64,000 bases of DNA from Thermosediminibacter oceani DSM 16646. Lineage in GTDB: Bacteria > Bacillota > Thermosediminibacteria > Thermosediminibacterales > Thermosediminibacteraceae. Below the pieces are notes generated by a model, which was not told where the DNA came from, ran no database searches, and was given only the letters and a program-made list of their open reading frames with translations. The stretch covers positions 1 to 64,000 of the forward strand of contig NC_014377.1 in NCBI RefSeq assembly GCF_000144645.1. The letters run 5' to 3'. A program made the position numbers and the translations under genes. Within the stretch, counting starts at the first letter, position 1. Every line of letters begins with the position of its first letter. Positions 58,235 through 64,000 of this stretch are shown here, one piece after another.

Positions 58235-58549
58235 ATGAAACCCCTTACTCTGACCGATGATAATTTTGAACAGGAAGTTTTGAAATCCGACGTACCGGTG
58301 CTCGTGGACTTTTGGGCGCCCTGGTGCGGCCCCTGCCGCATGATGGCTCCCGTTATTGATGAGCTGGCTGCCGAATACGAAGGCAAGATCAAAGTAGGAA
58401 AGCTGAATGTGGATGAAAATCCGAACAGCGCGGCAGCTTACGGAGTCATGAGCATCCCGACACTCATACTCTTCAAGGACGGCCAACCGGACAAGAAGCT
58501 GATAGGCTTCAGGCCGAAAAGGGAAATAATCGCCGAACTCGGCATATAA
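58235..58549 (+). CDS. trxA: Thioredoxin
   Basis: A 104-residue thioredoxin with the WCGPC active site (in [13 protein letters not shown]) and the cis-proline loop [14 protein letters not shown] 58235 follows AAGGAGGATT; the in-frame ATG at 58208 lacks a ribosome-binding site. A TATAAT at 58184-58189 may be its -10 element. It stands alone and a terminator follows. Confidence 0.95.
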   Translation: MKPLTLTDDNFEQEVLKSDVPVLVDFWAPWCGPCRMMAPVIDELAAEYEGKIKVGKLNVDENPNSAAAYGVMSIPTLILFKDGQPDKKLIGFRPKREIIAELGI

Positions 58550-58562
58550 AGGTGCACTTCAT

Positions 58563-58588
58563 CCGCCCTTCGACAGGGCGGTTTTTTT
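58563..58588 (+). terminator. Terminator after trxA
   Basis: CCGCCCT (58563-58569) pairs with AGGGCGG (58575-58581) over a TCGAC loop, then seven T. Confidence 0.9.
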
Positions 58589-58589
58589 G

Positions 58590-58617
58590 TTGACAGAAAA
58601 TACCTTTGAGGTATAAT
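58590..58617 (+). promoter_or_regulatory. Sigma-A promoter of the zinc-uptake operon
   Basis: TTGACA (58590-58595), 16-base spacer, TATAAT (58612-58617), just before the Fur-like palindrome. Confidence 0.75.
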
Positions 58618-58634
58618 AGGTATTGGAGGTTAGT

Positions 58635-58649
58635 TGCAAATAATTTGCA
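58635..58649. promoter_or_regulatory. Fur/Zur-type 7-1-7 operator
   Basis: TGCAAAT-A-ATTTGCA is a perfect inverted repeat with one central base, the layout of Fur-family boxes. It lies from about +12 after the predicted transcript start and before the znuA ribosome-binding site. The Fur-family gene at the end of the operon is the obvious binder. Confidence 0.7.
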
Positions 58650-58675
58650 TTTGAAAATTTCAGGAGGTGCATTTT

Positions 58676-59635
58676 TTGAAGGGCAAAGGGGTAACCGCGG
58701 TTTTTTTGTCCCTGCTGGTGATAGTTTTAACGCTTTCGGCATGTTCTTTTAACACCGATACCCCGGCATCGCCCCATGGGCAGGAGAAAATCAGGGTATA
58801 TACCACCATTTACCCCCTTTACGACTTCGCCTTGAAGATCGCCGGAGGTCGAGCCGAGGTGGTAAACGTAACTCCCGCCGGGGTTGAAGCCCACGACTTT
58901 GAGCCGTCTCCCAGGACGGTAGCGGATATTTACGAAGCGGATGTATTCATCTATCTTGGAGGACCTATGGACCCCTGGGCCGAAAAAATCGCAAAACAGC
59001 TGGCCGAAAAGGGCGTCGTTGCCGTTGCGGCCGCCGAAGGACTTTTAGGTGATGAAGATCATGAAAATGAAGGGGACAGGGACAGGGACCGGGACCATGA
59101 CCATGACCGTGGTCCGGACCCCCACGTCTGGTTGGATCCCGTTATTTCTAAAACGCTGGCCGAAAGGATAGCACAAGCTCTGATTGCCGCCGACGGGGAA
59201 AACGCCGACCATTACAGGCAAAACTTCGAAGTGCTGAAAGCCCGGCTTGACGATCTTGATAAAAAGTTCCGGGAGGCTTTTTCGGGTGTAAAAAAGCGCG
59301 ATTTCGTGGTGAACCACGACGCCTTCGGGTATCTGGCCCGGCGATATAATCTCAACCAGATCGCCATCAGGGGGCTTTCACCCCAGCAGGAGCCTTCTCC
59401 GAGAAAGCTTGCCGAGCTTGCCCGGATTTGCCGGGAAAAGGACATAAAGTATATATTTTTTGAGACGGCTGCCGGTTCCAAATTGGCCGAAACCCTGGCC
59501 CGGGAGGTCGGAGCCGGGACCTTAGTTCTCAATCCCATCGAGAGTATGACGGAAGACGAAATGAAAGCCGGAGAAGACTACTTTTCCGCTATGGAAAAGA
59601 ACCTGGAAAACCTGAAAAAAGCCCTGGCGGAATAA
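58676..59635 (+). CDS. znuA: Zinc ABC transporter substrate-binding lipoprotein
   Basis: Binds zinc outside the cell for import. The 319-residue protein has a lipoprotein signal with lipobox LSAC (Cys23), then the cluster A-I fold with metal-ligand histidines in GVEAHDFEPSPRT, DPHVWLDP and VNHDAFGYL, and a charged, His/Asp-rich loop (DHENEGDRDRDRDHDHD) typical of zinc rather than manganese carriers. TTG 58676 is 8 bases after AGGAGG; GTG 58667 overlaps that site. Confidence 0.93.
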   Translation: MKGKGVTAVFLSLLVIVLTLSACSFNTDTPASPHGQEKIRVYTTIYPLYDFALKIAGGRAEVVNVTPAGVEAHDFEPSPRTVADIYEADVFIYLGGPMDPWAEKIAKQLAEKGVVAVAAAEGLLGDEDHENEGDRDRDRDHDHDRGPDPHVWLDPVISKTLAERIAQALIAADGENADHYRQNFEVLKARLDDLDKKFREAFSGVKKRDFVVNHDAFGYLARRYNLNQIAIRGLSPQQEPSPRKLAELARICREKDIKYIFFETAAGSKLAETLAREVGAGTLVLNPIESMTEDEMKAGEDYFSAMEKNLENLKKALAE

Positions 59636-59651
59636 CAGGCAGGTGTACAGG

Positions 59652-60407
59652 ATGAAAGAGGAAAATAAGAAAACTCCCGTAGTCGAGCTTCAGAATGTAA
59701 CCTTTTCCTATAACGGCCCGCCGGTGCTGGAAGGGGTGAGCCTCCGGGTGGAAAGGGGCGACTTTATGGCCCTCATAGGCCCCAACGGTGCCGCAAAATC
59801 CACCCTGATGAAGATCATGGTGGGACTTTTGACCCCTAATCGAGGTACGGTAAGGCTCTTCGGTGAGGATATACGGAAATTCAGGCAATGGTATAGAATT
59901 GGCTACGTGCCCCAGCAGGGAGGGCATGTTAACCTCGCCTTCCCCGCAACGGTAGAGGAAGCGGTGGCTTCGGGACTTTACGGCGGATTTATGAAGTTTT
60001 TTAAAGGGCAGGAAATCGATAAGGCTGTAAGGGAGGCCATGGCAACGGTCGGCATCGAACACCTGGCCCGCAGCCTTCTCGGGGAACTTTCCGGGGGTCA
60101 AAGGCAGAAGGTGTTCCTTGCCAGGAGCCTGGTAAAAAAACCGGAAGCTCTTTTTCTAGATGAACCTACCGCCGGAATAGACCCGGAATCCCAGGAGGAA
60201 TTTTACAGCCTCCTGAAGAATCTAAATGAACTTCACGGCATAACGGTAGTAATGATAACTCACGATATAGGTATGGCCTACGACAGGGCCACCAGGATAG
60301 GGTGTGTGGGCTCAAGGAAGGTTGACGTACACGAAAACATAAAGGATATCACCGAAGACCATATAGCCGAAGTGATGGGCTACAGAATAAAAAAGAAGCG
60401 CCATTAA
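59652..60407 (+). CDS. znuC: Zinc ABC transporter ATP-binding protein
   Basis: Powers zinc import. The 251-residue ATPase has Walker A GPNGAAKST (with Ala where most have Gly, as in several Firmicute zinc ATPases I recall), the signature LSGGQRQKVFLARSL and Walker B LFLDEPTAGID, then the H-loop THD. ATG 59652 is 7 bases after GCAGGTG; a GTG at 59643 overlaps that site. It is 16 bases after znuA. Confidence 0.93.
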   Translation: MKEENKKTPVVELQNVTFSYNGPPVLEGVSLRVERGDFMALIGPNGAAKSTLMKIMVGLLTPNRGTVRLFGEDIRKFRQWYRIGYVPQQGGHVNLAFPATVEEAVASGLYGGFMKFFKGQEIDKAVREAMATVGIEHLARSLLGELSGGQRQKVFLARSLVKKPEALFLDEPTAGIDPESQEEFYSLLKNLNELHGITVVMITHDIGMAYDRATRIGCVGSRKVDVHENIKDITEDHIAEVMGYRIKKKRH

Positions 60408-60431
60408 AAGGCGTCAGGGGAGAAGGTATAT

Positions 60432-61256
60432 ATGGAGATATTCTCGTATTCCTTCATGGTCAGGGCGTTTATCGCGGGGGTAATCGCCGCCGTCCTTACC
60501 TCCACCATCGGGGTATTCGTAGTGCTGAGGCGAATGTCAATCGTGGGCGACAGCCTTTCTCATGCCTCCCTGGCCGGAGTAGCCGCCGGGATGCTCTTCG
60601 GTTTTTACCCCTTTTACGGTGCACTGCTGTTCTCCGTCCTGGCCGCACTTCTCATCGAGGTAATGAGGGCCACCTTTAAAAGCTACGCCGAAGTCGCCAT
60701 GGCGGTGGTGATGTCGGCCGGCATGGGGACCGCGGTGGTGCTGATAAGCCTAGGAAAATCCTTCAATGCGGACCTTTTCTCGTACCTCTTCGGCAGCCTG
60801 ATGGCCGTGACGCCGGGAGACATAAAAGTTATATCGGTCCTGGGGCTTTTTGTGACAGCCTCCATAATACTCCTTCGCCGGGAGCTCTTTGCCGTCACCT
60901 TCGACGAGGATACAGCCCGCCTTTCGGGCGTACCGGTGCGGGCGGTAAATATCTACTTTTCGGTGATTACGGCACTGACGGTGGCTCTATCGGTGAGGGT
61001 GGTGGGTACCTTGCTGGTATCGGCCCTCATAGTGATACCCGCTGCAGTGAGCCTTCAGCTGGCCAGGAGCTTTAGATCGGCCTTTTTCATATCGAATATA
61101 GTGGCCATTTTCTCGGTGGTCGTGGGGCTTTATATCTCCTTTTACCTGGACCTGGCGCCCGGAGGGACCATCGTCCTTATCGCTACTTCGGTGCTGTTCC
61201 TGGTTCTTTTGCTTAAAAAGGGGGTCGGTAAGGGATGGAACTGGAAAATCTGCTGA
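60432..61256 (+). CDS. znuB: Zinc ABC transporter permease
   Basis: The membrane part of the importer. The 274-residue protein has seven to nine hydrophobic segments and the family patterns RRMSIVGDSLSHASLAGVA and DEDTARLSGVPVRAVN (the coupling-helix region). The ATG follows AGGGGAGAAGG. Its 3' end overlaps the Fur-family gene by 22 bases. Confidence 0.93.
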   Translation: MEIFSYSFMVRAFIAGVIAAVLTSTIGVFVVLRRMSIVGDSLSHASLAGVAAGMLFGFYPFYGALLFSVLAALLIEVMRATFKSYAEVAMAVVMSAGMGTAVVLISLGKSFNADLFSYLFGSLMAVTPGDIKVISVLGLFVTASIILLRRELFAVTFDEDTARLSGVPVRAVNIYFSVITALTVALSVRVVGTLLVSALIVIPAAVSLQLARSFRSAFFISNIVAIFSVVVGLYISFYLDLAPGGTIVLIATSVLFLVLLLKKGVGKGWNWKIC

Positions 61257-61672
61257 AACAGAAGGGGCTCAAAATTACGGACCAGAGAAAGGCCATAGTG
61301 AAGGTGCTGAAAGAATGCGGCTGCATGCTGAGCGCCAGGGAGATATTCGACAAAGTAAAAAAGATAATTCCCGGTGTAAACTTTTCCACCATATATAGAA
61401 ACCTGGACCTCATGAGCCAAAAAGGCATCCTGTGCGGCCTGATGGTCGATACCGGGGTGTCATTATACGGCCTGCGCTCGGAGGAAGGCCATCACCACCA
61501 CTTCGTCTGCAAGGGGTGCGGCAGGTCACTGGCGATAGATTACTGTCCGATGGGCTTGCTGGAAAAGGAGCTTGCAAAAAAGGGCTTTTCCCACACGGAG
61601 CACCAGTTTGTGGTCTACGGCTTCTGCGGCAGCTGCGGAACTTCCGGTGGCGTGAAGGCAAAAAGCTATTAA
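61235..61672 (+). CDS. zur: Fur-family metal regulator, probably Zur
   Basis: A 145-residue Fur-family repressor with the N-terminal winged helix (ITDQRKAIVKVLKECG, STIYRNLDLMSQKGI) and the metal-binding dimer domain with HHHHFVCKGCG and FCGSCG (both zinc CxxC pairs). Its position in a zinc-uptake operon with a 7-1-7 box points to Zur; PerR or Fur cannot be wholly excluded from sequence. Translation is coupled to znuB. Confidence 0.85.
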   Translation: MELENLLKQKGLKITDQRKAIVKVLKECGCMLSAREIFDKVKKIIPGVNFSTIYRNLDLMSQKGILCGLMVDTGVSLYGLRSEEGHHHHFVCKGCGRSLAIDYCPMGLLEKELAKKGFSHTEHQFVVYGFCGSCGTSGGVKAKSY

Positions 61673-61734
61673 TTTTTTTACAAAGAGTTGCAAAATCACC
61701 CTAAAAATTGATATATATATAATAATAAAAGCTA

Positions 61735-62066
61735 GCAGGGTTAAATTCGATGACGGGGAAGAGTAGCCATACCTGAAGGTCAAAGAGAGCCGCCGTCGGT
61801 GGGAGAGCGGTACCGGAAGGTACGGTGAATGGGCCCCGGAGAAGGCGCGGCGAAAGACATCGAGTAGCCGTGCCCGGAAAGTCCTCCGTTAATAAAAGGA
61901 CGGGGTATCGCATTTTATGCCGTACCCTTTATGAGAGAGCCTGTATACCGGGTGGCGAAAAGCATTTCATCCCATGGGTGAAATGCTTTTTTTATAACCT
62001 ATGCAGGCTAATCCGGGTGGCACCGCGGAGAGCATCCGTCCCGCATGGACGGGTGCTCTTTTTTTT
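61735..62066 (+). ncRNA. T-box leader specific for tryptophan
   Basis: This fills most of the 496-base gap before trpP. The specifier loop reads GAA-TGG-GCC (Trp codon at 61830-61832) and the T-box is GGGTGGCACCGCGG (62015-62028). An unusual stem III encloses a hairpin with a terminator-like U tract (61958-61993). The specifier fits the trpP gene downstream. The upstream promoter was not clearly found. Confidence 0.92.
62030..62066 (+). terminator. T-box terminator before trpP
   Basis: GAGCATCCGTCC (62030-62041) pairs with GGACGGGTGCTC (62047-62058), one G-U pair, followed by eight T. It competes with the T-box antiterminator. Confidence 0.9.
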
Positions 62067-62168
62067 ATACCTTTTACGATCCGAAGGGGGTGGTGGCCTT
62101 CTGGTTTTCGATAAGTGGTTTTGAATTTCATATAATCCTAAATTTAAATGTAAAGGAGGATAATTCCG

Positions 62169-62678
62169 ATGAAACTAAAGGATATGATCCTTACTTCCCT
62201 TTTGATGGCCATAGGCCTTGTGTTCCACCAGATAACGCCGCCTTTAGTGGCGGGTATGAAGCCGGATTTCCTGCTGACCATGCTCTTTGTGGCGCTTTTC
62301 ATAAACCCGGCTCCTAAAAATGCGCTTTTGGCCGGCATGGTAGGGGGTATCTTTGCAGCGCTTACCACCAGTTTCCCCGGAGGCCAGGTGGCGAACATCG
62401 CCGATCGCATAATAACCGCCCAGGTGGTGGCACTGCTGATCAGGCGCAGCCGTGGCGTCAGCCTGCGCATCTTCGTCCCCCTCACCGGCCTTGTAGGTAC
62501 CATCCTCAGCGGCACGGTTTTCCTTCTTGCGGCCATGATGGTGATGGGTGCCCTTCCTGCGGCCTTTCCAGTGCTGTTTACCGCCGTGGTACTGCCTACT
62601 GCGGCCATCAATTCGGTGGTGACCGGTATACTTTACGGGCTGGTTACGGCCACCGGGAAGGTAGTACGGAAAATTTAA
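62169..62678 (+). CDS. trpP: Tryptophan transporter TrpP-like
   Basis: A 169-residue membrane protein with five or so hydrophobic helices, similar to TrpP of B. subtilis, which takes up tryptophan; patterns include HQITPPLVAGMKPDFLLTML (given in part) and the C-terminal INSVVTGILYGLV. The Trp codon in the T-box upstream supports the substrate. The ATG is 7 bases after AAAGGAGGA. A terminator follows. Confidence 0.85.
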   Translation: MKLKDMILTSLLMAIGLVFHQITPPLVAGMKPDFLLTMLFVALFINPAPKNALLAGMVGGIFAALTTSFPGGQVANIADRIITAQVVALLIRRSRGVSLRIFVPLTGLVGTILSGTVFLLAAMMVMGALPAAFPVLFTAVVLPTAAINSVVTGILYGLVTATGKVVRKI

Positions 62679-62686
62679 ATCAACAA

Positions 62687-62715
62687 CCCCGGCAAGGCCG
62701 GGGATATTTATTTAA
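62687..62715 (+). terminator. Terminator after trpP
   Basis: CCCCGGC (62687-62693) pairs with GCCGGGG (62697-62703) over a 3-base loop, then TATTTATTT. Confidence 0.7.
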
Positions 62716-62847
62716 TTCGCAAGCTTTTGGAGTCGACCGCTTCCTTAGCTTTGCAAAAACGGTGCTGTAAATGTATGTATACCCTGCCAGTGAATTTTTT
62801 GATATTATTAAGAGAGGCGAAAATTTTTGGAGCGATGGAGGGTTAAT

Positions 62848-63609
62848 ATGGATTCCGGCAGCGAAAAAATGACCGAAGCCAAAATAAGGGATATATTCAA
62901 TATAGCCATCAAAAACGGAGAAAAACGAGCGGGCAACTTCCTGGACCCTGCCGAACAGCAGATTGCCGAAGCGGTGGCCAGAAATTTTCCCGGAGCCGGT
63001 TATTATTTTGAGGGAGGCCACAGTGAGGCCGAGAGGAAAGTGCTTGTGGCTTTTCCCGAATATCTAGAGGATCAGCCCTTCTTTCTCCCAATAAGGGCCA
63101 TCAGAGTGATCCCCAAGGATCCGGACGAGCACCCAAGCCACAGGGATTATCTCGGTGCGGTACTGGGGCTCGGCATCTCCAGGGATAAGGTCGGTGATAT
63201 AATCGTAACAAAGACCGGAGCGGATATAATAGTAAAAGAAGAGGTGGCGGAGTACATCGGGCTCAATCTCTCCAGGGTGGGGAACGTGCCCGTCTCCGTT
63301 GAGGAAATATCGCTGAAAGAAGTGGCCACCGTTGAGAGGTCGTACAAAGAGATAAAGGGGACGGTAGCTTCTCTACGCCTTGACGCCATAGCCAGCCTGG
63401 CCTTCGGCATTTCCAGGTCAAAAATGGCCCCTTATATAAAAGGCGAAAACGTGAGGCTCAACTTCAGGACGGTAAAGGACCCTTCCGCTGAAGTGAAGGA
63501 AGGCGACGTCATCTCCGCCGCCCGGCTGGGGAGGGCCAAGGTCGTCGAGATCGGCGGCAGCAGCAAAAAAGGCAGGATATACGTGACGGTGCATAGGTAT
63601 ACGGGTTAG
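62848..63609 (+). CDS. ylmH: YlmH-like S4-domain RNA-binding protein
   Basis: A 253-residue protein with an N-terminal RRM-like region, VGDIIVTKTGADIIVKEEVAEYI in the middle and a C-terminal S4 domain (LRLDAIASLAFGISRSKMA). Relatives (YlmH, RqcP2) bind ribosomes and are tied to ribosome quality control or cell division clusters; function here is inferred. ATG 62848 follows GGAGGG; the in-frame TTG at 62827 is not favoured. It is followed by a PlsC-like gene rather than by divIVA, as in B. subtilis. Confidence 0.88.
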   Translation: MDSGSEKMTEAKIRDIFNIAIKNGEKRAGNFLDPAEQQIAEAVARNFPGAGYYFEGGHSEAERKVLVAFPEYLEDQPFFLPIRAIRVIPKDPDEHPSHRDYLGAVLGLGISRDKVGDIIVTKTGADIIVKEEVAEYIGLNLSRVGNVPVSVEEISLKEVATVERSYKEIKGTVASLRLDAIASLAFGISRSKMAPYIKGENVRLNFRTVKDPSAEVKEGDVISAARLGRAKVVEIGGSSKKGRIYVTVHRYTG

Positions 63610-63680
63610 CGGTAAGCACCTTGAATTATGATAGATACCGGCTTTTTAAGCATAGAAATTTTGAGAAAGCGGGTGAAACG

Positions 63681-64000
63681 GTGTTTTACCTGCTGGCGAA
63701 ACTCATCCTCCGAATTTTCTTTTCCTTCACCGGCGGGGTGAAGGCGGATGGTATTTCCAATGTACCGAAAAAAGGCCCTCTCATAATCGTATCTAACCAC
63801 CAGAGTATCTTAGACCCGACGGTGCTCATGGCGTGCATCTCCAGGAGGATACACTTCCTTGCAGCGGCCTACCTTTTCAGGATACCCGTATTGAATATCC
63901 TCCTGCCAATGGCCGGCGCTATCCCGGTAAAAAGCGAGAAGGGGGACCTTGCTTCGTTTAAGAAAGCCCTTCGAATCCTGGCAAAAGGAGGGGTGATCGC
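63681..64000 (+). CDS. plsC: 1-acyl-sn-glycerol-3-phosphate acyltransferase (PlsC-like), cut by the window end
   Basis: Adds the second acyl chain to lysophosphatidate in phospholipid synthesis. About 107 residues are visible. They start with a hydrophobic anchor (MFYLLAKLILRIFFSF), have the catalytic HX4D box NHQSILDP (His40 to Asp45), then AAAYLFRIPVLNILL. The GTG start follows a weak GGGTG site. The rest lies beyond the window, so the full length and the second motif (EGTR-type) cannot be checked. Confidence 0.85.
   Translation, partial: MFYLLAKLILRIFFSFTGGVKADGISNVPKKGPLIIVSNHQSILDPTVLMACISRRIHFLAAAYLFRIPVLNILLPMAGAIPVKSEKGDLASFKKALRILAKGGVI

Noticed and set aside
59790-59816. Damaged Walker A in znuC (Ala for Gly)
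   Set aside because: The GPNGAAKST form is, to my knowledge, seen in active zinc-type ATPases of Firmicutes, so loss of function is not inferred.
61825-62317. Open frames in the Trp T-box and trpP start
   Set aside because: They run through conserved leader RNA structures and the trpP coding frame; no homology or start signal.

Overview
The window reads as the replication-origin region of a spore-forming, low-G+C-lineage Firmicute (Bacillota), most likely an anaerobic, possibly thermophilic, clostridia-like organism. Gene order follows the right origin arm of Bacillus subtilis: dnaA-dnaN-yaaA-recF-remB-gyrB-gyrA, then a speA-like gene with tmk-darA-yaaR-holB-ricT, metG-tatD-rsmA-yabG-veg, and ispE-purR-spoVG-glmU-prs-ctc-pth. 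The anaerobe/thermophile assignment is inference from nurA-herA, a TatD-linked radical SAM gene, a selenoprotein candidate and T-box leaders; no species call is possible. There are no rRNA or tRNA genes, insertion sequences or CRISPR arrays.

Layout. 1-9.2 kb: replication genes, with oriC between dnaA and dnaN (DnaA boxes, a DnaA-trio and an AT-rich stretch). 9.2-16.9 kb: nucleotide, c-di-AMP and Ric genes, dapA and hslO. 17-22.5 kb: a deacetylase, a TPP-riboswitch-controlled thiD-thiE unit read leftwards, a GNAT enzyme, rsmI, proC and an AbrB-type regulator. 22.6-25.5 kb: a nurA-herA pair. 25.5-30.7 kb: metG behind a Met T-box, tatD, a radical SAM gene, rsmA and a YkuK-like gene. 30.7-38.7 kb: sporulation and envelope genes (yabG, a SpoIID-amidase fusion whose catalytic residues look lost, veg, an intracellular trypsin-like peptidase, a CAP-domain protein, a three-repeat SPOCS/LysM protein). 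38.7-42.2 kb: cyanophycinase and cyanophycin synthetase. 42.3-49.9 kb: ispE to pth. 50-55.2 kb: a complete mannitol PTS operon (mtlA, mtlR, mtlF, mtlD). 55.4-56.9 kb: an AT-rich ECF sigma/anti-sigma pair, each broken by a frameshift. 57-58.5 kb: a HesB-like gene with an in-frame TGA (probable selenocysteine), a triple-HTH regulator and thioredoxin. 58.6-61.7 kb: a zinc ABC transporter operon ending in its own Fur/Zur-family gene, with a 7-1-7 palindrome at the promoter. 61.7-64 kb: a Trp T-box and trpP, a YlmH-like gene, and the start of a PlsC-like acyltransferase cut by the window edge.

The most unusual items are the TGA-containing HesB-like gene (57025-57309), the SpoIID-amidase fusion apparently disabled in both domains (32462-33901), the nurA-herA pair, the doubly frameshifted sigma/anti-sigma operon, and a DnaA-box cluster about 35 kb from oriC. 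Many genes appear to start at TTG, placed about 8 bases after a strong Shine-Dalgarno sequence that often contains an in-frame GTG.
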